From the NCBI GenBank assembly GCA_036250225.1, contig JAPZLL010000005.1, forward strand, positions 744,001 through 808,000: a stretch of DNA of 64,000 bases. Direction: 5' to 3'. Shown here one piece after another: positions 1 to 11,062 of this stretch. The notes beneath the pieces are model-generated. The model saw only the letters and a list, made by a program, of their open reading frames with translations. It did not search any database and was not told the DNA's origin. The translations under genes and the position numbers were made by a program. Numbering within the stretch: the stretch's first letter is position 1; each line of letters begins with the position of its first letter. Source of the stretch: Cercophora sp. LCS_1 (lineage: Eukaryota > Ascomycota > Sordariomycetes > Sordariales > Lasiosphaeriaceae).

Positions 1-707
1 ACTCTTACAGGAATACACCGTCAATCAGGGCGTCGCCCATCAACTCATCCAAGGCCTCTTCCCCTTCCTGCCGCAGAGGGCTACGTACCTTTTTTTGCCG
101 GCAGAAAAGGTACGTACCTAGATGGCAGAAAAGAGTCTATCCTGCAAAGGAAGCAATGTACCTAGAGCGCAGGCGATCTCACCCAGCTCGGGTGGCAGGA
201 ATTACCCCGCCGTATCGCACCATATCTCGCCCAGCGCGGCCAGCATATCCCACCGCCGTGTCTGAGTCTGACCAACCGCAGATTATCCTTCCATGACCGG
301 CGCCGTGTTGGCCGCGACGGGTCATCACCGGGCGTAAAGGTGCAAAGGACCCACTGCGCGACGGGAATGACGAGATCGTGAAGGGCATCGAGCGCAGGGG
401 GCAGCGACCCTAGTCTCGTCGAGTAACGAGAATAAGGACGAGCAGCTACGGCCTGAGGCAGAAAAGTTGCCTAGCCTATGGTAGCGGGGACAAAATATGG
501 GTTCATGGCCGAGAACTGGGTCTCACATCCTGCTAGCAGAAACGGAATTGTAGAATATGGAGGAATGGGGTTGGGACCTGGAGATTTTTCTAAATGAAGC
601 AATCCACTCGGGAGTGTCTCAGCTTGAGGGTGAGATTTGCCCCCTTTCGTGAATGAGGAAGACGGGAATAGAGACCTAATGGGGGACGTAAACTGGGTTT
701 TATGTGA
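1..707. other. Intergenic, no gene seen
   Basis: I see no credible coding sequence here. Short open frames on both strands have no family resemblance and no signal peptide. The only structured element is the inverted repeat at 82-116. Repeats of the words GGTACGTACCTAG occur near it. The right-hand part may once have carried the 5' end of the decayed hydrolase that begins near 708. Confidence 0.5.
82..116. repeat. Perfect 12-bp inverted repeat
   Basis: The arms TACGTACCTTTT (82-93) and AAAAGGTACGTA (105-116) are exact reverse complements separated by an 11-base spacer containing GCCGGC. The structure could form a hairpin or be a dimeric protein-binding site. It is not next to a confident gene start, so no role is assigned. 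Confidence 0.7.
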
Positions 708-1149
708 GTTTGGGGAGGTCTGGGGTCAGACCTTGGCCCTCTGAAACGCGAGGATGGCTCCGTGGTCGAGGGAGGAAAGATCATGATGAAGGGTCAGTGG
801 AACACGGACTTCTACGACCCCCTCAAGGCAATGCAGCAAACAGGAGATATTTTCATCTACAAGAATCGTCTGTCTGGGTTTTGGGGTGGCGCCGGAGTCG
901 AAGCGGCCTTGGAGAAGCGAGGCATCAAAACATTGCTGTTTTCCGGCTGCAACTTGGATCAGTGTGTTGCCGGAAGCTTTGCAAGATGCGTTCACCAAAG
1001 GTTGGGATTGTCTGTTGTTGAGCGACGGTACTGCCACTAACAGTCCCGACTACGCGCGGAAATGCATCGAGTTCAACACTGCCGAGGGCTGGGGTTTCGT
1101 GCTGGCCTGCAAGGATTTCGAAGAAGGGGTGCAACGGATGCTCAAGTAG
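708..1149 (+). pseudogene. Isochorismatase-like cysteine hydrolase relic
   Basis: Frame 708-975 encodes a typical stretch of the isochorismatase-like cysteine hydrolase fold: GSDLGPLKREDGS, then VVEGGKIMMKGQWNT, then TLLFSGCNLDQCV, the segment that holds the nucleophilic cysteine (about 965). The family sequence then continues in another frame, with LQDAFTKGWDCLLLSDG and YARKCIEFN ending at the TAG at 1147-1149. One indel near 970-980 therefore separates the two halves. The family's N-terminal strand with the catalytic Asp is missing, because a stop lies just upstream of 708. This is a 5'-truncated, frameshifted remnant of an enzyme family of about 200 residues. A sequencing error could explain the frameshift but not the missing N-terminus. 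Confidence 0.6.
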
Positions 1150-1969
1150 GCCCCCCGGAAGGAGACAGAATTTTCGTGGAGGACGTCCAAAACCGAAGCT
1201 TGTTGTTTCGAACCATAATTATATGTGCCACAGTTTCTCGCACCTTGCGCCGTGAACATGAGCTGGCCCGGTAAAAGACTTGGGGCCCCCCGGTTCTGCC
1301 TAAGCCCTCTCAAGCGTCGCACTGCAGTTCATTCAATCTTTCCGTGTATTTGCAAAGTACAATTTTCCGACCCGCCCGAACACACGTTAGATCTTGTGTG
1401 ATTCCACCGCGGGTGGAGGCTTCCGCGTGCACAAATGTCAGGGTTCTGAATAGCTTCAAAGGCTTCAGTCCTTTTGGCCCCAGGACTTTTTGGTAAAGAC
1501 GGCTGAGTACAGCCGGGTACAGTAAGCATGGGCGCCAACAACTGGATTGTATGGCTTCAATATCTTTCCTGTTATTGGGGCCCGGCTGCCAACCGTTGAC
1601 AGAGGACACCAGCGATGTCCACGTAGGCTCAGTTACATAATCTGCAACATACCTCATGTCAATTCTTGTGACTGACACTGAAAGGTAACCTTCACTGCTG
1701 ACTCTAAAAGGGTGGGCAATGTAGACTCATTTCTCTGACTTCATTTAAGTCTACTTGGGATCGTGTAACCTACACGCTAACTCTTTTGCCTTCCAACCAT
1801 ACCCGCCCATCCGCGCAATGCAGCCAGTAACCAAAGCCCCAGAGGAACCCAGAGAATAACCAAATAAAAACAAGACTGATCCGAGACGCTCCGCAAACAC
1901 CGGGTATACCATGGTAAGGACTGAAAAAACCGCGCTTGATGCCGCTGATACAAAGGAGACTTGATACCA
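1150..1969. other. Intergenic, no gene seen
   Basis: No supported gene. Several minus-strand open frames of 60-120 codons have mixed composition and no recognisable domain. The right part is the 3' flank of the SAT4-type gene that ends at 1970. Confidence 0.5.
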
Positions 1970-3454
1970 TTAAATCGCATTTCCGATGGCCGCCCATTGC
2001 TGGTTGCTGCCCGGATTCGACTCCCACTCTACCGACACCTCTTCCGTCTGGATGATCTTCCCAGGTGGAAGGTCAAAGTCTGAGTCGCTGTTGCGCCTGC
2101 TGTGGTTGCTAAACCCCATGCTGATGCCGCTAAAGTGGCTCAGTTTGCTGAGTTGTCGAAGGTGCCCTGGCCGATATTCCTTGCTCATTCGGCTGGTGCT
2201 GCGATTCCCAGACGTGATCACCGTGCTGCTTCGCCCTGTTCCTCGAGAGTTCTCTGTTCCCGCGTACATGCTATCATTGAAGCTGTGGTAAAATTGAGCT
2301 GGCCCAGGCGGAGGTCTCGTATCTCGTAACAGCGCACGGAGAATCGGGATCGAGGCCGCAATGATGGTGATAGCGCCCTCTGCAGCAGCCAAGATGACGA
2401 GCTGGACCGAAGAGTCGGTGAAGCTCGTGTTGCTGATCGTCGGAAGCTGGGTCAGTTTGATGATGGAGGTGACGCCGGCACTGCTGAGGTTAGAGCTGTT
2501 ACGATGCAGAGGCCTGGTCAGCTTACAAGATGCCCATGCTCATTGCAACAAGCACTCCAAACTTCTCCTTCTTGTTCATGGTGAGAGTCCAGATCATCTT
2601 CCATGGAACAACAGCAAGGACAATATCCATCGCGCCAGAGTAAACTAGCAACAGAGAGTCGTCAGAATGAAACCCAGCAGTTCAGATGTGGTCAACTCAC
2701 CTGCAGTGAAAGTATTGTACCTTATTTGCACATACTTTGGCCAGCACTCTCCATCCAGCAGTGGTTGCCAGATCTTCTCGATCGGCGTGCATTGTCCCCA
2801 CGTGATGGCAACTGCAACGCCGAGCGAGAGATTGACCGTGATGATGATGACCCAAACCAGCCCCTTCATCCAACCCGACGATATCCTCAGCACCGTAATG
2901 GCAAAGGACGTCTTGCTCCAGCAGGCAGCGAGGATGGAGAATGTGCCCGCGAGGTTGGACATCAAGAGAAAGACATCGAGGTCTCGATCAAAGTTGAACT
3001 GACTCAACGGACGGCCAAAACCTAGGCTGATGGCGACCGAGACAAACGAATTTGAGAGGGCCAGTGATAGCTAGCAGTTGTTAGCGTACCCAGGCAGGAG
3101 AATAGTAGCCAGCAAGACGGAAGAACTCACCCATGCTGCGATGAGGACATGGTCATCCCACCACAGGCCTCGGTGGCGGAGGAACTTGCAGTAGACGCGG
3201 AGAGCGAGGAAAGCGGCTGATAGGGCGGTGAGGAGCCATATGGTGAAGTTTACTTGCGGGCCGTAGTCCTCCATCTGGGTCACCCGGAACGACGAGGGCC
3301 CGCTGGAGACAACTGTCCTGTTCGACGAGACTGGTCTGTTGCCGCGGAAGCCAGTCCCATTGCGTGATCTCGAGTGTGATGCAAAGGCGGCTGAGGCAAG
3401 GTGGAGGTCAGGCAATCCGGCTGCTTCTGGGCTGACGTCGAGGAGACCCAACAT
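1970..3454 (-). CDS. SAT4-type (rhodopsin-like fungal) 7-TM integral membrane protein
   Basis: Four exons: 3454-3131, 3070-2701, 2644-2527 and 2483-1970, separated by introns of 60, 56 and 43 nt, giving about 441 aa. The first TM helix (NFTIWLLTALSAAFLALRVY) is followed by LWWDDHVLIAAW, then GFGRPLSQF, which matches the conserved Gly-Phe-Gly loop of the fungal SAT4 family. AMDIVLAVVPWKMIW and the tail of the helix bundle complete the seven TM segments. The last 110 residues are a Ser/Arg-rich cytosolic tail. An internal ATG at 3274 (MEDYGPQVNF) gives about 381 aa, a more usual SAT4 length, and may be the true start because residues before it show no signal peptide. The last acceptor could also be used three bases later. 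Members are plasma-membrane proteins, some resembling PTH11-class receptors; no ligand can be inferred. The family call is firm and the start is uncertain. Confidence 0.85.
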
Positions 3455-5203
3455 GAGAGATGGGGCAGGGCAAGCCTGGAGAGGAGCACGGTTTTCTTAA
3501 CAACAACGACGGCGGCAACCCGACGTCGAAGCTTTGTCTCGGCGACAAACGTCATTGGGGGTCTGGTATCTTTAGAAGAAAGAGGATCGAGCGGAATATT
3601 TTCTCCACAAGCCAGAAGCTGGGGCAGTCGCCGAGATATTGGGTGAGCCGTCCCTCATGGGTTCCCCGGACTTGCTGCCCCTCCATCGTGGATAAAAAGC
3701 CGAAAGGGAGGGAATCGAGACGAGTGAGGGCGATCCCGCTGTAGGAACCAGCCGATCCGCGTCTTCACTTCCAATGCAAGGGGAAACGTCGCCCCATGTT
3801 GTCCTGCTGTCCAGGGTCCCAGCATCGGGCATATAGTGTCGCCATGTTCCGGACAAGCTCAGCGGCCATGGTCCGGCAAGGGCACCGACAGCCTTGCAAC
3901 CCTGCATGCCATTTGGCGCCCAGTCATCCGGATCCGTGGACGGCAGCAAACATGTGAGAGGGGGGCCCGTGGTGGGATTTTGGGTGGTGAGGACTCGCAC
4001 GGGGCATGGCGTGCCGTGTCGGAGCTTGGACGTGTCGTCTCACAATGCCAGAAACTCCTGGAAACCCCACCCTTCGACATGTAGATCAATCGCGTGCGGC
4101 TACCCCTCGATCACCCGCCACACAATGCAGGTACTGAGCTGAAGAAGCCATTGTTGCACAGAGATGGATTCATCCATCGCGGGGAGTTGCATCGCGTCCA
4201 GTCTTTGACTGTGCTGCGGAGGCCCCAGAGAGATTGGGACGGTGCTACCGAAACGGCGTCGGCCACAGATCTGCCATGTCCTTGGCGTTCAGCTTGTCGC
4301 CCTGTCCAAACAACCGGTCAACCAAGCTCGTCATTTTTAGCATTGACGAGGAGAAAGAAGCTTTTCGTCAATCACGGGACGCCTAGACATCTCGAGGGGC
4401 TTGGGCTTTGCCTTCGGCTGCTCGGCACGTCGACAGCGCGAGAGCACCAACACCTCAATACCAACGGCAGGTGAGATTGATGCTGGGGCTTGGGAGAGTG
4501 GGCATGAGAGTCTCCAGCATCGGGTGGGATGAGCAACAGTGCGATCGCGATGATCTAGGTCAATTCCAATCCTCTTCCGAGCCGTCTGACCAAATGAATG
4601 TCGCGCAAGGTCGATGATAAGATGGAAACCGATGCAGAATTGACTGAAGGACAAACGGAAACATCGCGGGCCAATTCGGGAAGGACGCCCTGCTTGGAAC
4701 AAATGGAAGGTTCGGCGAAGAACCCTGTGTGATGGAGGGGGAGGGGCAACCGCTGAAGCGACTGGGTTCACAGGCCCACCCCCACCTTCCGGAAGAACTT
4801 CGTCCTCGTCGCACACATGGATCCAAACTCCCATCATCAAATTCCAAATTGATCGAATCGTCTTCCTGGTCCTGGGGTCTCAGTCGCTCGAAACACTCAT
4901 CGTGCTACGAACCCTGCCCGGACGATCGCACGTGTCCCCGCATCATGGCATTCGCAGAATTCCGGGTTGGTCGTCATGCGCTCCGAAGGAGGACCAATCG
5001 AGCACAACTCGCCAACGCACCTAGCCATCGACGACCGTCAACCAGGTCGCCGAACAACTATGTTTTGGGTGCGATTAAACATCGTGTTTCTATGTGTCTA
5101 TCCGTCGCCTCCAGATCTATCGCGAATACGGGTATCCAATCAGCCACTCGGACACAGGAAAGCTTGAACCGCCTAGAAGCGTTGCGTTTCTCGTCAAGCT
5201 CGT
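3455..5203. other. Long intergenic stretch, no gene seen
   Basis: 1.75 kb without a supportable gene. The longest open frames (minus, 3572-4000 and 4337-4840) overlap equally open frames on the other strand, have Pro/Arg/Ser-rich composition and show no motif, signal peptide or splice-compatible partner. The region must contain the promoter of the SAT4-type gene on its left and the terminator of the Asp f 4-like gene on its right. Confidence 0.5.
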
Positions 5204-6137
5204 TTATTCCAGCATGATGTCCAGATGGCCTCCGTTTGACCACCCCTGGCAGCCGCCTGTCGGATTGCCATCGGGGTCGACACTCTGCACCGCATTCGGC
5301 CCACGACACCCGAGCAGGTTGTACGTCCCTGCAGCACCACACGAGGGCGTTCCGGTATCACAGGCGTATACACAACTTCTCATGTCGGCGACACAGCCGC
5401 CCGACACCCTGACTGTCACGGGGTTTCCCGACATGTTGACCAGGCGGGAGACGTCAATGGTGGCGAACTCGCCTGTGCTGAACTCGCCAAAGGTGTTGTC
5501 GATCTGCCCGTACCGGGTCAACTGCGTGGACTGGTTGTAGAGCGCAGACCACCCACCCGGAACGCCGTTGGCGAGCGAAATGATGACGGCGCTGCCCCGT
5601 TCGGGGAGGGAGTAGCTGATCTTGGGGACGCGAGCGTTGAGAAAGGACGCTTGGTCATCGCCCAGCGCTCGATACCACACGACGATGGTCACAGGCACGT
5701 AGGCTGCGTTGATGAAGGTAAACGTGTTGGGCCCGTCCCACCCGATCCAGATGCCATTGTCACTGTCATTGGCCGACCGGGCGTTCGCCCCTTGGCCGAG
5801 CATGCCGATTGAGGACATGTGATCGCAGTCTTCAGGAGAGAGGCCGTAGGCAAGGGATTCGCATGAGAGCTGGCGTCGACTCAAATCAACATCCACGGAC
5901 TCGGGCGTTGAAGCCGAGCTGCTGCTGGCCAGATTGTTTAGTATCATGTCGGATCTCGCCTTTGTGAGGCATGAACAGGGCCACGACGTACAATGATCGG
6001 CGGTTTCCTCTCTCCGACGGTGCTTCGTCCCCTTCTGGAACCTGTCTTTGGGCCGGTACGCCCCATCGCCGTGGCGGTATAGTGCGGGCGGCGGTGAAAG
6101 CAACAAACAACAAGATGGAGGGGAGCGAGTACCTCAT
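5204..6137 (-). CDS. Asp f 4-like secreted protein
   Basis: Two exons, 6137-5992 and 5924-5204, are joined across a 67-nt intron with donor GTACGT and a TACTAAAC branch-like site, giving 288 aa. This is close to the 286 aa of Aspergillus fumigatus Asp f 4. The start is the ATG at 6137 (MRYSLPSILLFVAFTAARTI), which gives a signal peptide of about 17-18 residues. A basic, disordered stretch of about 80 residues follows, ending in LSRRQLSCE, a possible Kex2-type RR site. The mature domain starts near DSDNGIWIGWDGPNTFTFIN and contains WSALY, DNTFGEFST, IDVSRLVNMSGNPV and a C-terminal Cys-rich end (CVADMRSCVYAC, GCRGPN, GGCQGW). This order is characteristic of the Asp f 4 allergen family. Members are secreted and of unknown biochemical function; several plant-pathogen homologues are discussed as effector candidates. 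Confidence 0.85.
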
Positions 6138-7221
6138 TTTCACTTCAACTTAGACGTGTAGACGACATTTCACCTTCACCCAGAGCACGGCGAGACTCGA
6201 GTTTTGATCTCGCCCGGCTTTGTTACGCTGTCGCTCACCGGACAGCTCTTTCCGTTGCTATCGCCGTTTTGCCCAAGCCATCTTGACGGGTGTGACGCGT
6301 TGCGTGTAAAGTGTCACAGTAACATGCTCGAAAGAGAGCGTACCTGGCGATCACGATTGGAGTCGACACACTCGACCACCACGCAGGCCGATGTTTCGGA
6401 GCATTGCCTCGTGGACGCGTGACACACGTGTCTCCTCTGGGACGCATTCTTCGCCCTCACTCGATACTGCGAACCGATGACCAGAAGCTCGTGCTCTGTG
6501 CCCTTGTTTGTGATCTCGATGTTCGCCCTGTCTCGGCGAGCTGAGAGGGGAGGGGCGGGCCAGATGCGGGCCACAATCGCGATTGACGTTGGGGAGGCTG
6601 TGTCGGAAAAGTTGATGATCCGAGCGATCTCGCCCAGCGGCTGGGGAGCGGATGCACACGCGCCACCGCCCGCGGAGTAGCGGAGCCTATTTTGGTGATC
6701 CTTGTCAGGCCGCCACGTTGTTCTGCTGCTGATTGGGCATTGGGCGTGATTTGGCGTGAGCGAGCATCATGGCTTGCGATCCTTCGAGAAGCGCTTTGTC
6801 GGGTTCCCCAAACTCCTTGCCCAGAAACCAGTTCAACGCGAGGGGAAATGGTAACGGGACTGATAAGAAGAGATTTGACATGAAGAGGGTTTTTTTATTC
6901 TTTCATCATGATAACTCTTGATCACTCTGAGCTGTCATGCAGCAGCGATGCAGGAGCTGGGCAGCATTTGCTTGGTTCATCGGGGCCCCGATGCTGACAT
7001 CGCAGGATCCGGAGCAGGGGCTCAGCATTCTGACATGCGAGGTCCAGCCAACCTCCAACCAGCTCAGCCGCCAACGAAGAAAATAAGACCCTGCAGTCCC
7101 CGTTGGATTGTTTCTTATCAATGGCTGCGTCGTCCTGCTCCTGGCCCGCTGCCCGCAACGTGCAACCGCGACGACCGCATTGCGACAATTGCGCCAGCTC
7201 CAAACGACGACGTGAAACGCC
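6138..7221. other. Intergenic, no confident gene
   Basis: Shared 5' region of the Asp f 4-like gene (minus) and the Cys-module membrane protein (plus), about 1.1 kb. A minus-strand frame at 6314-6574, open further upstream to about 6666, reads rather smoothly but has no partner exon or recognisable domain, so I do not call it. A T-rich run (TTTTTTTATTCTTTC) lies near 6890. Confidence 0.4.
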
Positions 7222-8388
7222 ATGGTCACCGGATTTGGACTCAGCTGCCCTAGCGGGGGTAGCTTCTACATTTGCCAGGACAATGCGACCGAGTTTGTGG
7301 GATGTTGCACGACCAATCCATGCGCCGATGGGAAGGGGAACTGCCCCAAGGCCAACCTGCGCGTCGCGTCCTTCTCCTCGGACTACTATGACGAGATACC
7401 CGCCCAGCAGTGCTCCTCTTCGGACCGGACAGCGCTCTGGTACACATGCGCAAAGAACAGTCCACCCTTTATCGGGTGTTGTGCAAGCAATCCCTGCTCG
7501 GCCGGCTCCTGCTCGTCAAACAACTTGGTGGCAGCCAGGTTGAGCTCGGATAAGTCAGATCGGGAAGAGTTCATCCTCATGGGGAAGGATCCAGTGACGA
7601 CATCATCATCAACAACAGCATCCAGCACTAGCACCAGTTCACCAACAGGATCGCTCACCTCCAGCCCTTCTCCCGTCCCGAGCGATGCCATCGAAGCTGC
7701 CCATGCTCCCCTGTCAACAGGAGCAATTATTGGCATCGCGGCAGGAGCTGGCGCTGTCGTTCTTGCGTTCGTGGCGTTTATTCTCTACAGGAGATGGTCG
7801 AACAAACGGGAGGACAGGCGAAGTGACTCAGCGACTCCGTTTATCACGGGTGGGATGGCGGAATATCGAGGAACTCCTGAGCCAGCCTTCAGCCCGAAGG
7901 CAAGCCCTGGCCTTTACGCTCAACCTTGTGAGTACCTCGGTGTGACTCGTGGAATACAGTAGAACTTACCATTCTTAGCGCCCGAATCATCAGTCTTTGG
8001 ACTCCAAGCACTTCCACCCTCCCGCCCGGAGAGCCAACAGAATCTGTATCCGGGCTACAACCCCCGGAGTCCCCCGAACTCGCCTCCGCTGTCCGGCCGT
8101 AGCGGCCACATGCGGGACAGTTCGCGCTTTTCCGAGCTCTCTGGGGTGAGCAGCGCTAGTATTGCTCCCATTTCCGAGTTGGAGACGGTGACGCCCTTGA
8201 TGATGTCTGAGCTACCCGATAACGGCACGGGAAGCCGTCCTGGCAGCCATCCAGGGACACCATCACTCCGACCAACAGCGCCAATATCAACGCCACCTCG
8301 GTGGAATATCCCCAGCGACAGCAATGAGCTGAAGACGTGGGGTGACACGCCAGAATCATCGAATTACAAGCCGTACCGTGCTCCATAG
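7222..8388 (+). CDS. Single-pass membrane protein with duplicated 6-Cys module
   Basis: Two exons, 7222-7927 and 7979-8388, are joined across a 51-nt GTGAGT...TTAG intron, giving 371 aa. There is no signal peptide. The N-terminal 100 residues hold 12 cysteines in two repeats of the same pattern: C9, C18, C28C29, C34, C41 and C64, C76, C86C87, C92, C97, each with an F-x-GCC-x3-NPC core. A Ser/Thr/Pro-rich stalk (about 125-160) leads to one TM helix (about 167-189, GAIIGIAAGAGAVVLAFVAF), then RRW and a Ser/Pro-rich cytosolic tail of 180 residues. The layout suggests a type III or leaderless N-out surface protein with a glycosylated stalk, like fungal wall-stress sensors, but it is not a WSC domain. 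Similar sequences are common in ascomycetes as uncharacterised proteins. The start is supported because the Cys module begins right after it. Confidence 0.75.
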
Positions 8389-9254
8389 ATGGAATCGACG
8401 ATTGGTTTGCGGAGAGAGGGTGGCGATCGTGCGGACGAGTCTATTGAGGCTCTGCATCTAATATCAGGTGTGATGGCGTTGGTCGGCGTCAAGAAGGATC
8501 TCTTGACGGAAATGAACCAGGAGGACTCATGCATCAAAAGGCGTCGGGAACCTGGGCAACTATACTATCTAGCCAATAATGACAGCTGATGAACGGGAGG
8601 CGCCGTTCGGGCCGGTCAATGAGTCGTGCCGTCCCCCTGTTGCTTGCCTGGGTGCAGCAAACTAAAGACGTTATTTACCAGCTTTCCAGGTCGGATTCGA
8701 CATTGAGCACAGTTTCAGCGGCTAGATTCCACACTGCGATAGCCTGACGCGTCGAACCAATGCGCGTCTTGAGATGGAATTGTCTCACTCTCTGCAAGCC
8801 ACCGCAAGATATTCCAAACACGAAAAGTCTTTGAAGAAGGAGCTGGGTAATCAAAGCTCGGGCGGTGGAACCGTGAACCGACCAACAGGATAATAGCAAC
8901 CGTTTTGGGTAGACTATTGTCCCTGTCCATGTGGCCGCCACTTGGGCTGGCAAGCAAATGTCCAACCCCTGAATCGGTGGGGCTCCACATTCCAGGGGAA
9001 CGGGCTTAGTATTGTTCTCGGCAGCCATGACGAGGAGGTATTGTGTCTCGCTGCACGACATGCAAGCCCACACAAGGGTAAGATGACTTGCACGATCAAG
9101 TATTGTTCCCGGTAGCGTTGACGAAAATGGGAAGGGACATAAGGGACGTGGTCTTCGACCATGTCGACTTGATGTTTTTCCCCAGACACTTCAACAGCCT
9201 CTTGAATGCAGAGCATCCTCACCAAAGCCACTCGTTGACTACGCTCTCACCGTC
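8389..9254. other. Intergenic, no gene seen
   Basis: 3' flank of the Cys-module gene and 5' flank of the aspartic protease. Open frames of 65-130 codons on either strand have no recognisable features. Confidence 0.5.
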
Positions 9255-10629
9255 ATGAAGTCTCTCTTTCTCCTTGCTGCCCAGGCAGCTCTGTCTCAGG
9301 CAGCGGTCATCGGCTGGGACACTAAACCCTTCGAACTTGTCCCGCGCGGAGGCGGAGGTGGTGGTGGCGGCGGCTCGTCCCGTCCGGACCCGATCGGTCT
9401 CCCTCTGAAGAACTGGCTCAAAGGCAACGTCGATCTCCAATGGTACGGCGAAATCAGCCTCGGCACTCCTCCGCAGAAATTGTACGTCCCCTTTCCAGAC
9501 ATACCTTGCGTAAACTGACCGCAAACCCAGCAACGTAATCTTCGACACAGGCTCAACTGCTCTCCTCCTTCCCCGCAACAACTGCACGACCTGCGGCGCC
9601 CACGCCCTCTTCAACCCCTCTGCCTCCACCACCTTCTCCCCAGCGCCCGCCCTCCCACTCGACCCCCTCTTCGGCACAGCAGGCGACGCCATCCCCCTCG
9701 CCAGCCCGCAAGGCGCCCGCTGCGCCGTCGCAACCGACACCCTCACCATCTCGGGCGCTTCGGTGCCCAACCACCAATTCCTCCTCTGCGACGAATACGG
9801 CCCCGGTCTCGCCGGCCAACCCGCCGACGGCCTCATCGGGCTCGGCTCCGCCGCTGTCTCATCCTGGGACGGCACCAACACCTTCAACACCTGGTTCTGG
9901 GAACTCGTCAACACGAACAGGATCCCCACACCCGCATTCGGCATCGAGTACAAACCCGGCCAATTGACAGGCAGCAAAATCACCCTCGGCGGAGCCGATC
10001 GTCGCGCTTATACCGGCATGATCAAAACCGTCCCCCTCGACGCGCAACTCACCGAGCTCACGCAAAGCTGGGTCGTCGACGTCGTTTCCGTCCGCGTGCA
10101 GCAGCAGCACGGTAGTGGTGGCGGCGGCGGTGGAGTCGTCATCCCACCCACCGTCACTGGAAACGGAACCATTCCACCTGGTGTTGCCCTCCTGGACACA
10201 GGCACGGCATTCATCATGACGCCTGATTTTGAAACCGCGCGCACCTTGTACGCTAAAATCTCGGCGGAGATCGTGCCCATTGATACGCTGGGATCATGGG
10301 GCGCGCCGTGCGCCACGCTGGACAGGGTCAAGAGGGACGTGGTGATCGAGGTTGGGAATAATAAAAGGGGCAGGAACGGCGGCGGCGGCGGCGGCGGGGT
10401 GGTGGATGTGGTTGTCAAAAAGGAGTTTATGAATGTCGGCGAGTATCCCGGGCTGCCGGGGATTTGCCAGGCGGTGTTTTTGAATCCGAGACAGCCGGCA
10501 CGAGAACCGTTGAACCAAAGGCCGGCGTGGGTGTTTGGGAGTCCGTTTAATAAGGGGTATTATACGGTTTGGAATGCGAGGGAGTTGACGATTGGGTTTG
10601 CGAGGCTGGGTGGAGGTGGGGGTTGGTAG
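9255..10629 (+). CDS. Secreted pepsin-like aspartic protease (family A1)
   Basis: Two exons, 9255-9481 and 9531-10629, with a 49-nt intron, give 441 aa. Signal peptide MKSLFLLAAQAALSQA is followed by a very short pro-region carrying nine consecutive glycines (about 32-40). The flap-side strand WYGEISLGTPPQKFNVIF leads into the first catalytic motif DTGS (D81); the second is DTGT (D298) in LLDTGTAFIM. Both active-site aspartates are therefore present, and DGLIGLGS and VFGSPFNKGYYTVWN match the pepsin fold. Two more poly-Gly tracts (about 270 and 361) sit in loops of the C-terminal lobe, which is unusual. The pro-segment is much shorter than in secreted penicillopepsins, so it may belong to the divergent ascomycete A1 group. 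No C-terminal GPI signal is seen, so the product is predicted to be secreted. Confidence 0.88.
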
Positions 10630-11062
10630 ACATGCAGGTGTGAGGAGGAAGGCGGGAAGGAAGGGGTTATGGCTTGTGGATGCCTTCAATTCTTTCGAGT
10701 ACCTTTGCGTTGATATTTGTTTTGGGGTTTGTTTTTTTGCTGCTAGCCATGCAGAATTTCCTATGTAATTTGCAATTTGTTGAAGATTCTTCGTTGTCTT
10801 TCAGGAGCTCGTGATGCTGAGTGTTGGTGATGAAGAAGAGACTCCCAAGCCTGAGAATCGGTGACTTGGACTCAATTGTTTAGGGTGACATCACCCCATC
10901 AGTGCGCTGGCAGTCAATGAATAGTGTATCTTGTATTGCACAATACCATTCAATACTTGATGTGGTCTACCTGCTCCTTGAGCTCCGACTTCCCATCCAA
11001 AATCCATCGTCCATCCCAACCGTGTCGTTATATCAAGTAATGAAATTATCCACGACACTTCC
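10630..11062. other. Convergent 3' flanks, no gene
   Basis: 433 bp between the protease stop and the stop of the FAD oxidase on the other strand. The sequence is T-rich after 10690, in keeping with 3' untranslated and terminator DNA. No gene seen. Confidence 0.5.

Noticed and set aside
4337..4840. 167-codon minus-strand frame
   Set aside because: No motif, unlikely composition, and overlapped by equally long frames on the other strand.
6314..6666. Smooth minus-strand reading with ARIIxxSDTASPTS-like sequence
   Set aside because: Short, no start, no partner exon and no recognisable family; left as intergenic.
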